NCBI RefSeq assembly: GCF_008124625.1 | Contig: NZ_VNHM01000012.1 | Coordinates: 34,289-98,288 of the forward strand | Origin: Desulfallas thermosapovorans DSM 6562 | GTDB lineage: Bacteria > Bacillota > Desulfotomaculia > Desulfotomaculales > Desulfallaceae | DNA length: 64,000 nucleotides | Reading direction: 5' to 3' | Shown: positions 25,962-37,964 of the stretch, in pieces | How positions within the stretch are numbered: position 1 is the first letter of the stretch | Layout: every line of letters starts with the position of its first letter | Notes under the pieces: model-generated | What the model was told of the DNA's origin: nothing | The model's database searches: none | Seen by the model: the letters and a program-made list of their open reading frames with translations, nothing else | Position numbers and translations under genes: made by a program

Positions 25962-25994
25962 AATATGTTTTGCATTTTATACTCGTTACCCTTT

Positions 25995-26045
25995 GGTGCC
26001 GGGTGTTAAAAGGTTGAAAGTCAAAGGCTTTCAACCTTTTTTATA
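25995..26045 (+). repeat. R2 repeat (GGTGCCGGGTG family), copy a
   Basis: GGTGCCGGGTGTT is followed by a 13-bp perfect stem AAAAGGTTGAAAG/CTTTCAACCTTTT (loop TCAAAGG) and a T-run. Related copies lie at 37965 and 53494. The hairpin itself could act as a terminator on the plus strand. Confidence 0.65.
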
Positions 26046-26156
26046 CTTTAGAAAATTATGCTTGCCCTATTTATGGCAAGCGCCAAGGATTAAAGTACTG
26101 AAAAGCGCTCAGGCAGAACTTAAACGGGGGCGCTTTTCTTATACTTGATAACGATT

Positions 26157-27542
26157 TTAAGTTAACTTCACATCTGCACCCAGTACGCCGGTCACTCCGC
26201 GCTTATCGCAAATAGGCACCGAAACCGTTATGCATGGCTGCCGGGTAATGGCCGATATGTAAATTTCCGAGGTATATTTATCCCCGGCCATAGACCTGCG
26301 CCACCATTCCCTTACTCCGGCATAAGCCAATCCTGCGGGCGGCAGGGAAAAAATAAAATTCCCGGTATGGTCGTTTGACCAGATAGCCTCAAGATAGGGA
26401 TGATCTTTTTTTATACCGGTAAGTATATTTTCGTGCCGGTTTGGCTGCATATTGATAATATCTACCTGCCCGGCAGTATTGGTTAATAATTCCTTAACGG
26501 TTTTAATGCGTAAATCAATTTCTTGATTGATAACATACGACAACCGGTTTCTATCCGCCACCTGTTCCAGGTTGCCGGCCAGCTTGGACATCAGTTTGCC
26601 CGTGTTTTCTATTTTTTCAAGGTCCTTAAACCGGGTTTCCAATGCCTCGGACGAACTCTGCAGGGATTTATTGGCCTCCAAAAAACTTTCAACGACAATA
26701 TCGTTCACTCTTTGCAAAATTTTAAAACTACCGGTGAATGTCTCCTCAATGTCCTTTAACTGTTGTGCAACCATGGCAGAAGATTCAAGGCTGCCGGTGA
26801 TACTGCTCACCACCGTATCCACATTTGACTTCATACCTTCCAACAGATTGAAGGCCTGTCGAACCGCTCCGGCGGTATGATCGGAAAGTTTACCTATTTC
26901 CCCGGCCACCACTGAAAACCCCCTGCCGTGCGCACCGGCCCGGGCAGCTTCGATAGACGCGTTTAAGGCAAGCATTTTGGTACGACCGGATATATCGCCA
27001 ATATTCTCGGCTATCAAACGCACTTCGGCAACCGCGCTTTCAAGAGTGTCAATATGCTGCTTCATCTCATTATTATCACCGGTAATGGCCTGTACCGTCT
27101 CATTTATCCTCCCCATGGCATCTTGCACACGGGAGGTCGCCTCTTTACTTGCCGAAAAGTCACCTTCAAGACCGGCACAGGTTTGCTGCAATGTCGCAGC
27201 CAAATCTTGCATTTGCCTCAAAGCCTCTTTCATACCGCAAACCGAAGCTACGGAAGTCTCCACTTGATTGGACGCAGCCCTGACCTGCTGGGAAGTCAGC
27301 TGTATTTCCTGGGCCAGGGATCTAACTTTGGCCAGGAGTTCCTCCTGTGCCTCCGCCAGCTGTTTAAAGTCGGTGGAAGCAACTTCTTTATCTGTTGGAG
27401 GCAACTGAACATATTGCCAATTGTCAATATTTTTCTTTAATTCAATTATTATAATTTTATAACGTTTTCTCATATAACAATATGCTGCAATGCCCGTTGC
27501 TGCAGCCAATGAAAATCCACCGATAAATTCAAACCAAGCCAT
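26157..27542 (-). CDS. Methyl-accepting chemotaxis protein with C-terminal Cache-like domain
   Basis: This chemoreceptor-like signalling protein has an inverted layout. Start ATG 27542 (AAAGGGTGAT upstream) gives about 461 aa. One membrane segment (about 5-22) is followed by coiled coil and the MCP signalling domain, whose hairpin tip is recognisable as [27 protein letters not shown] split around residue 190, with [16 protein letters not shown]. The last 110 residues ([14 protein letters not shown] ... [24 protein letters not shown]) resemble a Cache/PDC sensor, which normally sits outside and N-terminal. Here it would be cytoplasmic unless topology is unusual. The signal sensed is unknown; no che genes are nearby. 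Confidence 0.85.
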   Translation of the reverse strand: MAWFEFIGGFSLAAATGIAAYCYMRKRYKIIIIELKKNIDNWQYVQLPPTDKEVASTDFKQLAEAQEELLAKVRSLAQEIQLTSQQVRAASNQVETSVASVCGMKEALRQMQDLAATLQQTCAGLEGDFSASKEATSRVQDAMGRINETVQAITGDNNEMKQHIDTLESAVAEVRLIAENIGDISGRTKMLALNASIEAARAGAHGRGFSVVAGEIGKLSDHTAGAVRQAFNLLEGMKSNVDTVVSSITGSLESSAMVAQQLKDIEETFTGSFKILQRVNDIVVESFLEANKSLQSSSEALETRFKDLEKIENTGKLMSKLAGNLEQVADRNRLSYVINQEIDLRIKTVKELLTNTAGQVDIINMQPNRHENILTGIKKDHPYLEAIWSNDHTGNFIFSLPPAGLAYAGVREWWRRSMAGDKYTSEIYISAITRQPCITVSVPICDKRGVTGVLGADVKLT

Positions 27543-27567
27543 TATAATCACCCTTTGCAGCATAAGC

Positions 27568-27597
27568 ACAAAAAGCTGCCCGCATACACGGACAGCC
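27568..27597 (-). terminator. Terminator of the dnaK-clpB operon
   Basis: On the minus strand GCTGTCCG pairs with CGGGCAGC (one G-U pair, loop TGTATG) followed by TTTTTGT, 100 bases past the clpB stop. Confidence 0.7.
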
Positions 27598-27697
27598 TCT
27601 TTACTTGTTTGAATACATCATTGTATTCTAATTATTTATGTTTAGCTGAATTATAGTTTATGATATCTATTCTGTCAACCTGTCTATAAGGAATAAT

Positions 27698-30298
<2,601 letters not shown>

Positions 30299-30347
30299 GC
30301 AATGGTCACCTCCCTTTTCTTGACCATAGTTAATATTTGCCAGTAAT

Positions 30348-30647
30348 TTAACGGTTCCTCTTTAATTTTTCTATTTCATCCTCCAAATGTTCTATACGCT
30401 CCAGCAAATCCAGTATGACAGCCGCCCCGGGTAGGTTTACCCCCAGGTTTTGGCGCAGGCGCACCAGCCTGTGCAGCCGACGGGCATGCCGCACCGGCAC
30501 CCGGCCTTGCCGGACTTCCACTATACCGAATTCAGCCAACTGCTGTATCATATCGGGATGCAAGCCCAGGCCGGATAACTCCACCCAGGCGTCTTCGTTA
30601 TCGTCGGACAGGGTATGTCGATATAATTGCAGGTAAAATTGCCGCAC
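30348..30647 (-). CDS. cbpM: CbpM-like chaperone modulator
   Basis: This 99-aa protein resembles CbpM/MerR-like modulators that bind the J domain of the CbpA co-chaperone. The GTG start follows the DnaJ stop by 3 bases. It contains [22 protein letters not shown] (helix-turn-helix-like), a basic middle ([23 protein letters not shown] split) and a C-terminal coiled coil, [19 protein letters not shown]. Its place between the dnaJ/cbpA-type gene and clpB is the strongest argument for the name. A role as a DNA-binding regulator of the operon is possible but less likely. Confidence 0.78.
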   Translation of the reverse strand: MRQFYLQLYRHTLSDDNEDAWVELSGLGLHPDMIQQLAEFGIVEVRQGRVPVRHARRLHRLVRLRQNLGVNLPGAAVILDLLERIEHLEDEIEKLKRNR

Positions 30648-30650
30648 CGG

Positions 30651-31646
30651 TCACACCCCTTTCCTTAACGCAGCCAGCTGCCGGTAAAGCTGCTCTTCCT
30701 CCACCGACAACTGCCCCGGAATATCTATTTTAATGCGTACGTACTGGTCGCCCCGGCCATCCCGCCCGGGCATTCCCTTGCCCCGCAACCGCAGGCGCTT
30801 ACCGGCACGGGTGCCGGGTGGCACCTTCATGGTTACAGGACCATCCAGGGTGGGCACCGTAACTTTGTCGCCCAGCACAGCCTGATCGGGCCGCAGGGTT
30901 ATCTCGGTTTCCAAATCCAACTCCTGCACCTTGAAAACAGGATGGGGCGCCAGCCGCACCTTCAGGTACAGATCTCCCTTGCCGCCCCCGGCCAGGCCTT
31001 CGCCCCCCTGGCCCTTCAGCCGAATGCGACTGCCCTGGCGCACCCCCGGGGGAATTTTCACCGTCAGGGTCTTGTGGCCCGCTGTTTCACCGGCGCCCCC
31101 GCAGCGGCGGCAAAAGCCGTCGTTATCATACCCCGTGCCGCCGCAAGCTTGGCATACTTCCCGGTTGGCCAGCTGCAGCACCTTTTCACCACCCCGGTAG
31201 GCTTCTTCTAAAGTTAACTCCAGTTCGGCCTCAATATCCCGGCCGCGCACCGGGCCGCGGCGCACTCCGCGCCCGGCCCCGCCGAAACCGCCGCCCCCCG
31301 CACCGCCAAACAGCATTTCGAAGAAATCGCTAAACCCCCCGGCCCCGCCGGTGAAATCAGTGTAAAAATGAAATCCCTCCATGTCAGGCGGCGGCCTGAA
31401 ATCCTGCCCCGCCTGCCAGTTGGCTCCCAACTGGTCATATTTGGCTCTTTTTTCGGGGTCCTTTAATACTTCATAGGCTTCATTAATTAGTTTAAATTTT
31501 TCTTCAGCCTCTTCTTTCCCTTTGCCGGTATGCACATCAGGGTGCCACTGGCGGGCCAGCTTGCGATAAGCCGCCTTGATTTCCTTTTCAGTGGCGTCAC
31601 GGCTGACGCCCAGGACCTTATAATAGTCCTGATAGGCTACACCCAT
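30651..31646 (-). CDS. DnaJ/CbpA-type co-chaperone with a half zinc finger
   Basis: This J-domain protein of 331 aa stimulates DnaK. The J domain (1-70) has the HPD triplet in RQWHPDVHTG, followed by a Gly/Phe-rich linker (about 95-140). Then comes a short Cys region, CQACGGTG and CRRCGGAG, only two of the four CxxCxGxG repeats of DnaJ. The C-terminal substrate-binding domains carry TVKIPPGVRQGSRIRLKG. It is therefore intermediate between class A DnaJ (four repeats) and CbpA (none). It is the second gene of the operon, 43 bases after dnaK and 3 before cbpM. Confidence 0.88.
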   Translation of the reverse strand: MGVAYQDYYKVLGVSRDATEKEIKAAYRKLARQWHPDVHTGKGKEEAEEKFKLINEAYEVLKDPEKRAKYDQLGANWQAGQDFRPPPDMEGFHFYTDFTGGAGGFSDFFEMLFGGAGGGGFGGAGRGVRRGPVRGRDIEAELELTLEEAYRGGEKVLQLANREVCQACGGTGYDNDGFCRRCGGAGETAGHKTLTVKIPPGVRQGSRIRLKGQGGEGLAGGGKGDLYLKVRLAPHPVFKVQELDLETEITLRPDQAVLGDKVTVPTLDGPVTMKVPPGTRAGKRLRLRGKGMPGRDGRGDQYVRIKIDIPGQLSVEEEQLYRQLAALRKGV

Positions 31647-31689
31647 TTATTGCTCACCTGCCTTCTTGCCGGGTAGTCCTTTGCTTAAT

Positions 31690-33597
31690 TTAGGCGTTGG
31701 GTCTTTCTTCGTAATCAACATCCACCACGTCGTCGTCATCCCCGGCCCGGGCGTCTCCGCAATTACCGGTACCGGCGCGGGTACCACATCCGGGGCCTCC
31801 CTGCTGGTAGGCCACCTGGGACAGGCTGTAGGCCGCCTGTTTCAGCTCATCGACCAGGGCGCGGATACGGTCCGCAGCTGCGTTCTCCTTTAGAGCGGTT
31901 CTCAAATCGTTTTGCATTTGCTCAATGCGGGCTTTGTCATGCACAGGCACCTTATCCCCCAGATCCCTGAGCTGGTTATCCACCTGGTAAAGCAAAGCGT
32001 CTGCCTCGTTGCGCAGTTCGGCTTCCTCCCTGCGCTTTTTGTCCTCGGCAGCATGCATTTCCCCTTCCTTAACCATGCGATCTATTTCCGCCTGGTCCAG
32101 GCTGGTGGAACCCGTAATGGTAATGGCCTGCTCCTTGCCCGTTTCCTTGTCCCGGGCACTTACTTTCAAAATACCGTTGGCATCTATATCAAAGGTAACT
32201 TCAATTTGAGGCACGCCCCGTGGCGCCTGGCGGATACCCTCCAGTTTGAATTGCCCCAGGGAACGGTTATCCCGGGCCATTTCCCGCTCGCCTTGCAGCA
32301 CATGAATGTCCACGGCGGGCTGGTTATCCTCGGCGGTGGTAAACACTTGACCCCGTCGCACCGGAATGGTGGTATTACGCTCAATAATCTTGGCCATTAC
32401 ACCGCCCAGGGTTTCCACCCCCAGGGACAGCGGGGTGACATCCAACAACAGCACGTCTTTTACTTCCCCAGACAGTACCCCGCCTTGCACGGCTGCACCC
32501 ACGGCCACCACTTCATCGGGGTTGACACTTTGGTTGGGCTGTTTGCCGGTCATATCCCGCACCAGGTTTTGCACCGCCGGTATCCGGGTGGAACCACCCA
32601 CCAGTATCACATCGTCAATGTCCCGGGCTGATAATTTGGCGTCCGCCAAAGCCGCCTGCACCGGACCCCGGCAGCGCTCCACCAGGTGGCGGGTCATCTC
32701 TTCAAATTTAGCCCGGGTCAGCTTGGTTTCCAGGTGCTTGGGACCCGTGGCATCAGCAGTGATAAAGGGCAGGCTGATCTGGGTTTCCATGGTGGTGGAA
32801 AGCTCCATCTTGGCCTTTTCAGCCGCTTCAGTCAGCCGCTGCAGGGATTGCTTGTCGTTGCGCAGGTCTATGCCATAATCCTTTTTAAATTCTACCGCCA
32901 GCCAATCAACAATGGCCTTGTCAAAATCATCACCGCCCAGGTGGGTATCCCCGTTGGTGGACTTCACTTCAAATACCCCGTCCCCCACTTCCAGAATGGA
33001 TACATCGAAGGTACCACCGCCCAGGTCGAATACCAGTATGGTCTGGTTGGCCTTTTTATCCAGCCCGTAAGCAAGGGCCGCCGCCGTGGGCTCATTAATG
33101 ATCCGCAGCACGTTTAAACCCGCTATTTTGCCCGCATTTTTGGTAGCCTGCCGCTGGGCATCGTTAAAGTAGGCCGGCACGGTAATCACGGCATCGGTAA
33201 CGGTTTCCCCCAGGTATTTGGAGGCATCATCCACCAGCTTGCGCAGTACCATGGCCGAAATCTCTTCGGGGGCATAGAGCTTACCGTTAATTTCAAACCG
33301 CACTGCATCATTGGGACCGGCCACCACCTTGTAGGGAACCAGCTCCCGCTCACCGGCCACTTCGGAATACCTCCGCCCGATAAAACGTTTTATGGAATAC
33401 AGTGTATTTTCAGGATTCAACACCGACTGGCGCCGGGCCACCTGGCCCACCAGCCTTTCCCCGTCTTTTTTGAAAGCCACCACCGACGGGGTGGTACGAG
33501 CTCCTTCGGCATTTACGATGACCGTGGGCTTGCCGCCCTCCATCACCGCCACCACCGAATTGGTGGTTCCAAGGTCAATACCCACAGTTTTTCCCAT
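31690..33597 (-). CDS. dnaK: Chaperone protein DnaK (Hsp70)
   Basis: This ATP-dependent Hsp70 is 635 aa. It opens with [13 protein letters not shown]; it also has [39 protein letters not shown] and the substrate-domain signature [14 protein letters not shown]. The C-terminal lid ends in an acidic [16 protein letters not shown] tail with two unusual Cys residues nearby (GPGCGT, GNCGD). It is first in an operon with cbpA-like dnaJ, cbpM and clpB; hrcA and grpE, its common neighbours, are absent. The promoter and a CtsR-like operator lie about 145-195 bases upstream. Confidence 0.96.
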   Translation of the reverse strand: MGKTVGIDLGTTNSVVAVMEGGKPTVIVNAEGARTTPSVVAFKKDGERLVGQVARRQSVLNPENTLYSIKRFIGRRYSEVAGERELVPYKVVAGPNDAVRFEINGKLYAPEEISAMVLRKLVDDASKYLGETVTDAVITVPAYFNDAQRQATKNAGKIAGLNVLRIINEPTAAALAYGLDKKANQTILVFDLGGGTFDVSILEVGDGVFEVKSTNGDTHLGGDDFDKAIVDWLAVEFKKDYGIDLRNDKQSLQRLTEAAEKAKMELSTTMETQISLPFITADATGPKHLETKLTRAKFEEMTRHLVERCRGPVQAALADAKLSARDIDDVILVGGSTRIPAVQNLVRDMTGKQPNQSVNPDEVVAVGAAVQGGVLSGEVKDVLLLDVTPLSLGVETLGGVMAKIIERNTTIPVRRGQVFTTAEDNQPAVDIHVLQGEREMARDNRSLGQFKLEGIRQAPRGVPQIEVTFDIDANGILKVSARDKETGKEQAITITGSTSLDQAEIDRMVKEGEMHAAEDKKRREEAELRNEADALLYQVDNQLRDLGDKVPVHDKARIEQMQNDLRTALKENAAADRIRALVDELKQAAYSLSQVAYQQGGPGCGTRAGTGNCGDARAGDDDDVVDVDYEERPNA

Positions 33598-33743
33598 TTT
33601 TAAAACCTCCTCGAATAAAATATTGGTGTAAAGGGCTTCGCTAGTCCAATATTATTATTAAACAGACCAATTACAGCTATAACTCCCCAAATAACAGTGT
33701 TTAAAGGACGATAAATGTACTAACCGCAATATTTAACCTTGAC

Positions 33744-33760
33744 TTTGACCTTCCTTGACT
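33744..33760 (-). promoter_or_regulatory. CtsR-type operator upstream of dnaK
   Basis: On the minus strand AGTCAAG-GAA-GGTCAAA matches the CtsR direct repeat RGTCAAA-NAN-RGTCAAA with one change. A further AGTCAAG directly follows. It begins two bases after the -10 element, where a bound repressor would block initiation. Confidence 0.65.
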
Positions 33761-33762
33761 TT

Positions 33763-33791
33763 ATCTTAACCAACAGTTATTCACTTGTCAA
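33763..33791 (-). promoter_or_regulatory. Sigma-A promoter of the dnaK operon
   Basis: On the minus strand a perfect TTGACA (33791..33786) is followed 17 bases later by TAAGAT (33768..33763). It reads towards dnaK with a leader of about 160 bases. Confidence 0.7.
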
Positions 33792-33913
33792 TACTTTGAA
33801 TAAATTTTTTTGAAAGATTTTCATCCCCCTGTTATTGTGAAAAATATTTCAACCACTTATAATATCAAACAACAGTTACTTTTGTATAACGGAGTAAGAA
33901 AGGGGAATCATAA

Positions 33914-34285
33914 ATGCATGTTCTGGTGCCCGTCGATGGTTCCGACAATGCTATGCGGGCTGTCCATTACACCGTTAAGCTGGCTGGGGAAAACCCCAAT
34001 ATACAGGTTACCGTTATCAGCGTAATCCACCCGTTTACGGAATCCCATGCCGGAATTGCCCTGGAAAAGGCAAGAAACGCTTTTATGGATGCAGGTTTAA
34101 CGGTGCAAATCGCTCTCATGGAAGGAGAGCCGGCCGATACCATAATACAGTATGCCAATGAACATGATGTGGATCACATCATCATGGGTAGCCGGGGCAT
34201 GGGTGCCTTGAAAAGTATGGTGCTGGGCAGCGTAAGCTATAAGGTGCTGGGCAAATCTGATATACCGGTTACCATTATAAAATAA
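33914..34285 (+). CDS. Universal stress protein, UspA family
   Basis: This single-domain universal stress protein of 123 aa probably binds ATP. Visible motifs are HVLVPVDGSDNAMRAV at the N-terminus and the nucleotide loop MGSRGMGALKSMVLGSVS near the C-terminus, in the G-x2-G-x9-G-S/T form of ATP-binding members. AAAGGGGAA lies upstream of the ATG. It is divergent from the dnaK operon and ends at its own terminator, next to the oxygen-defence genes, which fits a general stress region; the direct role is not known. Confidence 0.9.
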   Translation: MHVLVPVDGSDNAMRAVHYTVKLAGENPNIQVTVISVIHPFTESHAGIALEKARNAFMDAGLTVQIALMEGEPADTIIQYANEHDVDHIIMGSRGMGALKSMVLGSVSYKVLGKSDIPVTIIK

Positions 34286-34306
34286 ATCTATAGAGCTGAA
34301 TAATGC

Positions 34307-34330
34307 GCTCCCGGCATAACGGGGAGTTTT
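34307..34330 (+). terminator. Terminator of the uspA-like gene
   Basis: CTCCC and GGGAG flank an 8-9 base loop, followed by TTTTTG. The stem is short. Confidence 0.55.
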
Positions 34331-34676
34331 TGTGGTGGTTGCTTTCAGGTGGCCATTTTTATCAGATGACCATTTTTATATGAAAGAAAAAATTAATAAT
34401 TATTTAAACACCAGGTAATTAATATAGTATATATTAGTCCCATCGCAAGGAATATCTCACCCCCGGCAGTTTTTTCGATCTATAATACAGCCGAATTAAA
34501 TAACCGAAAAATATCCTCCGAAAGTATTGACATCCCGTTATTATTAACTTACAATCATTATAAAATAATAAAGGTTGTGTAAAAATAAATATACGTTACA
34601 CCTGTTTATTTTTTATAAATAACCACTAAAGATAGACATGTGCAATACGCAACCAATACATTAATTAAATTAAAAA
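34331..34676. other. AT-rich intergenic region before desulfoferrodoxin
   Basis: No gene is supported. The very AT-rich stretch presumably holds the promoter of the oxygen-defence genes, but several TATAAT-like strings prevent a firm choice. Confidence 0.55.
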
Positions 34677-34692
34677 AAGGAGGCTTCTAAAA

Positions 34693-35073
34693 TTGACTGA
34701 ATTAAGACAAGTCTACAAATGCGACGTTTGCGGTAATATGGTGGAAGTTGTGCATGCGAGTATAGGTCAACTGGTTTGCTGTAACCAACCCATGACACTG
34801 CAGGTGGAGAATACCGTGGACGCCTCCCGGGAAAAGCATGTGCCAGTGGTGGAAAAGGCCGGCGACCAGGTAACGGTCAAGGTGGGCAGCGCAGCACACC
34901 CGATGGAGGAAAAGCACTACATTGAGTGGATTGAAGTAACAACTGACGACGGCAAAACATACAGGCAGTACCTGGAGGCAGGGGATAAACCCGAAGCGGT
35001 ATTCAACATCAGCGCCGGCGACATTACAGCCCGGGCATACTGCAACCTGCACGGCCTTTGGAAATGGGAGTAA
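34693..35073 (+). CDS. dfx: Desulfoferrodoxin (superoxide reductase)
   Basis: This two-iron superoxide reductase of 126 aa turns superoxide into hydrogen peroxide using electrons from rubredoxin. TTG start at 34693 with AAAGGAGG upstream. The N-terminal desulforedoxin domain ligands are CDVC and VCC (YKCDVCGN ... LVCCNQPM). The catalytic iron site is seen as EKHVP, HPMEEKHYIEWIEV and the late YCNLHGLW with Cys and His. It is followed 18 bases later by rubredoxin, its likely electron donor, and by rubrerythrin, which would remove the peroxide made. This is the classic oxygen-defence series of strict anaerobes. Confidence 0.95.
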   Translation: MTELRQVYKCDVCGNMVEVVHASIGQLVCCNQPMTLQVENTVDASREKHVPVVEKAGDQVTVKVGSAAHPMEEKHYIEWIEVTTDDGKTYRQYLEAGDKPEAVFNISAGDITARAYCNLHGLWKWE

Positions 35074-35091
35074 CGAAAAGGGGAACACTTA

Positions 35092-35283
35092 ATGGATAAA
35101 TGGGTATGCGAACTGTGCGGCTATGTATATGACCCGGCCCGGGGTGCCGGTGAAGTGGCGCCCGGTACTCCCTTTGAAGAACTGCCCGGTGATTGGGTCT
35201 GCCCGGAATGCCTGGCTGAAAAGGACCGTTTTGTTGTTGAATACGCAGCTCACCAGGTCATGCGGGGCAATCCCAGAGGTTAG
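35092..35283 (+). CDS. Rubredoxin
   Basis: This small electron carrier has one Fe(Cys)4 site: 63 aa with [15 protein letters not shown] and [14 protein letters not shown]. It lies 18 bases after desulfoferrodoxin, so it is co-transcribed and is its likely electron donor. The C-terminal extension of about 10 residues ([13 protein letters not shown]) beyond the core is unusual but harmless. A ribosome binding site (AAAGGGGAA) is present. Confidence 0.95.
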   Translation: MDKWVCELCGYVYDPARGAGEVAPGTPFEELPGDWVCPECLAEKDRFVVEYAAHQVMRGNPRG

Positions 35284-35373
35284 CTGTAAACTTGAACGAA
35301 AGCTTGAATGTTTGCTGTTTTGGATTTTTTAACATAATAAATAGTAATTTTAGAAAATGAGGAGGGATTTATT

Positions 35374-35946
35374 TTGAATATTAAAGGAACCCGTACCGAA
35401 AAAAATCTTCTCACCGCCTTTGCCGGTGAATCCCAGGCCAGAAACCGTTACAACTACTTTGCCAGCGTGGCTAAAAAAGAAGGGTACGAGCAAATTTCAG
35501 CCATTTTTGCTGAGACAGCGGATCATGAAAAAGAGCACGCCAAGCGCCTGTTTAAATTCTTGCAAGGTGGAGACCTTGAAATCACTGCCGCCTTTCCCGC
35601 CGGTAAAATCGGCACCACAATAGAAAACCTGCAAGCCTCCGCAGCAGGAGAAAATCACGAGCATACCGAGATGTATCCCGAATTTGCCAAAATTGCCGAA
35701 GAGGAAGGCTTCCCACAAATCGCGTCTGTATTCCGGGCCATTGCCGTGGCGGAAGACGGCCATGAAAAAAGATTCCTGGCCTTGTTGGAAAATATTAAGC
35801 AGGACAGAGTTTTCAAGCGTTCCGAAAAGGTAACCTGGAAATGCCGCAATTGCGGGTACCTGCACGAGGGTGCCGAGGCTCCCGAAAGCTGCCCGGCCTG
35901 TGCCCACCCGAAAAGTTTTTATGAACTGTGGCAACCCAATTATTAA
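35374..35946 (+). CDS. rbr: Rubrerythrin
   Basis: This peroxide-reducing protein of 190 aa has a four-helix di-iron domain with ligand Glu/His in [13 protein letters not shown] and [13 protein letters not shown], plus [17 protein letters not shown] and [13 protein letters not shown]-terminal rubredoxin domain, [24 protein letters not shown], follows in two segments. It reduces hydrogen peroxide to water with electrons from rubredoxin or NADH-linked donors. TTG start; AGGAGGGATT precedes it. Its place after desulfoferrodoxin and rubredoxin completes a superoxide-to-water chain. Confidence 0.96.
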   Translation: MNIKGTRTEKNLLTAFAGESQARNRYNYFASVAKKEGYEQISAIFAETADHEKEHAKRLFKFLQGGDLEITAAFPAGKIGTTIENLQASAAGENHEHTEMYPEFAKIAEEEGFPQIASVFRAIAVAEDGHEKRFLALLENIKQDRVFKRSEKVTWKCRNCGYLHEGAEAPESCPACAHPKSFYELWQPNY

Positions 35947-36024
35947 TAAACGCCCGTTTTTCCGGTTTCAATCATCCACTAAACGGCAATAGTATTTAGC
36001 AAAGCGCCAAAGGGGGTATAAATA

Positions 36025-36711
36025 TTGGATTTAAAGGCCCTGCATAAAATAAGTTACGGCCTGTATATCATTACATCCAAAAAAGGCCAGCAAATCAACG
36101 GGCAGATAGCCAATACGGTTTTTCAAATTTCCAGCGACCCGGCCACCGTGGCGGTGAGCATTAACAAACAAAACTTAACCAATGAGTTTATCAGGGAAAG
36201 CAAAGTTTTCGGGGTGTCCATACTGGCCCAGGAAGCTCCCCTGTCGCTGATTGGACAGTTTGGATTTAAATCCGGCCGGGAAGTGGACAAGTTCAAGGAC
36301 ATCAACTACAAAACGGGCACCAGCGGAGTTCCCTGCATAACCGAGCACGTGCTGGCCTGCCTGGAGGCCGAAGTAATACACCAGGTGGATGCCGGAACGC
36401 ACCACATCTTTATCGGCCGTATTACCAACGCCGAAGTGCTTTTGGAAGGCATCCCCATGACATATGCCTATTATCACCAAATTAAAAGAGGTTCCGTACC
36501 CAAAACAGCCCCGGCCTATGTGCCAAAACAAATAGAAAGGAAAGCGAACATGAATAACTATGTATGCAATGTGTGCGGGTATGTTTATGACCCGGCCCAG
36601 GGCGACCCGGAAAACGGCATAGCACCGAACACCCCCTTCGACAAACTACCGGATGACTGGACATGCCCTGTATGCGGCGTCGGCAAAGATGAGTTTTCAC
36701 CGGAAAGTTGA
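36025..36711 (+). CDS. hrb: High-molecular-weight rubredoxin (flavin reductase-rubredoxin fusion)
   Basis: The 228-aa fusion has an FMN-binding flavin-reductase-like domain (1-165; opening [15 protein letters not shown], with [10 protein letters not shown]) and a C-terminal rubredoxin of about 50 aa ([29 protein letters not shown]). In Moorella, Hrb passes electrons from NADH to oxygen- and NO-reducing proteins. TTG start with AGGGGGTATAAA upstream. It is followed 6 bases later by the iron-sulfur flavoprotein gene, so the two are coupled. Confidence 0.92.
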   Translation: MDLKALHKISYGLYIITSKKGQQINGQIANTVFQISSDPATVAVSINKQNLTNEFIRESKVFGVSILAQEAPLSLIGQFGFKSGREVDKFKDINYKTGTSGVPCITEHVLACLEAEVIHQVDAGTHHIFIGRITNAEVLLEGIPMTYAYYHQIKRGSVPKTAPAYVPKQIERKANMNNYVCNVCGYVYDPAQGDPENGIAPNTPFDKLPDDWTCPVCGVGKDEFSPES

Positions 36712-36717
36712 GAAACA

Positions 36718-37317
36718 ATGACTATCAGTTGCCTGGCGCTGGCCTGCAGCCCCCGAAAAAACGGTAATACCGCCATACTGGCCAAACGCGCGCTGGATGC
36801 CTGTGCGGCCGCAGGATGTACAACCGATTACCTGTACCTGGCAGGGTATAATTACAGGCCCTGCCAGGCTTGCGGCGGCTGTAACAAAACAGGCCGCTGT
36901 GTAATTGACGATGATGCCAGGGTTATTTATGAAAAAATACTGGCTGCCGACCGTTTGATTGTCGCCGCCCCCATTTTTTCCATGGGCATTTGCGCCCAGG
37001 CCAAAATGCTCATTGACCGGGCCCAGCAGTTTTGGGCCACTAAATACCTGTTGAAGCGTAATGTAATAACCGGTAATAACAGGACTCCCCGCAAAGGTAT
37101 TTTTATCAGCTGTGCGGGTACTACCCTGCCCGGAGTTTTCACAGGTGCCCAGCGGGTGGTTCAGTATTTTTTCAAAATGCTGGAGGTGGAATTACTGGCC
37201 CAACTGTGTTTTGACGGTGTGGATGATAAAGGCGATATTTTAAAACACCAACATGCATTGGAACAGGCCGCCGCATATGGCCGTATGCTGGCCGCCGGTC
37301 GTCCAAGGATGCAGTAA
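36718..37317 (+). CDS. Iron-sulfur flavoprotein (NADPH-dependent FMN reductase family)
   Basis: This flavodoxin-like protein of 199 aa has the FMN phosphate loop ACSPRKNGNTAIL at the N-terminus and a compact Cys motif CQACGGCNKTGRC near residue 49, the 4Fe-4S motif of iron-sulfur flavoproteins (Isf). In methanogens Isf-like proteins reduce oxygen and peroxide. It overlaps or abuts hrb (6 bases), indicating coupled translation. No own ribosome binding site is needed but GAGAAAC is present. Confidence 0.9.
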   Translation: MTISCLALACSPRKNGNTAILAKRALDACAAAGCTTDYLYLAGYNYRPCQACGGCNKTGRCVIDDDARVIYEKILAADRLIVAAPIFSMGICAQAKMLIDRAQQFWATKYLLKRNVITGNNRTPRKGIFISCAGTTLPGVFTGAQRVVQYFFKMLEVELLAQLCFDGVDDKGDILKHQHALEQAAAYGRMLAAGRPRMQ

Positions 37318-37359
37318 AAATAAATTGTTAAGATAATAAGAAATGAGAGGTGCATGTGC

Positions 37360-37848
37360 ATGGCGTGGAGTATTACTAATTTCAGCGGTGAAGAAATTGT
37401 ACGGCTGGCAGTGACCATTGAAAAGCAGGGTCAGAAGTTTTATGAAATAGCAGCCGGAAAAGTTGACGACCCGGAAATTAAGGGTATATTTGAATATCTG
37501 GCCGGGGAAGAAAAACAGCACATCAGCGATTTTGAATCCCTGGGCGCCAAATTGAGTAATGACTTTACCCCCAATGAAAGTTACGTGGGTGAATACAGTG
37601 ACTACATAAAAGCACTTATTGACAACCACGTATTCAATCATGACAATATTGACAAGCTGATTGACGGCATCACAGTAACCCGGGAAGCTCTGGCCATAGC
37701 ACTTCGATTTGAAAAGGATTCCATACTGATTTTCCAGGAGTTATATAATGTGGTGGACGACTCAGGCCGGGAGATAATTGGTAAGTTAATCAACCAGGAA
37801 AAACAACATATTCGCAAGCTGGCTACGGACGTGGTGCCATATAATTAA
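37360..37848 (+). CDS. Ferritin-like (rubrerythrin-type) di-iron protein without rubredoxin domain
   Basis: Start ATG 37360 is preferred over ATG 37354 because GAGAGGTG then has correct spacing. The 162-aa protein has four-helix di-iron ligands in VTIEKQGQKFYEIA, AGEEKQHISDFE, ALRFEKDSILIFQEL and NQEKQHIRKLA. It resembles rubrerythrin's di-iron half alone. It ends at its own terminator and closes the oxygen-defence series. The activity may be peroxidase or iron storage. Confidence 0.9.
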   Translation: MAWSITNFSGEEIVRLAVTIEKQGQKFYEIAAGKVDDPEIKGIFEYLAGEEKQHISDFESLGAKLSNDFTPNESYVGEYSDYIKALIDNHVFNHDNIDKLIDGITVTREALAIALRFEKDSILIFQELYNVVDDSGREIIGKLINQEKQHIRKLATDVVPYN

Positions 37849-37866
37849 ATTTTAGCTAATAAAGAT

Positions 37867-37893
37867 AAAGAGGGCTGACAAGCCCTCTTTTAG
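37867..37893 (+). terminator. Terminator of the oxygen-defence series
   Basis: AAAGAGGGCT and AGCCCTCTTT are perfectly inverted around GACA and followed by TTA; the A-rich 5' side would allow two-way use. Confidence 0.8.
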
Positions 37894-37964
37894 AGACTGT
37901 TCGAAATGTCTACGCGAAATCAACTTATGATTTACACGTTAACCGGTTTCTGTGGTGCAAACGC

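Noticed and set aside
31912..32631. 239-codon frame opposite dnaK
   Set aside because: Shadow of the dnaK coding sequence; no start signals and His-rich nonsense composition.
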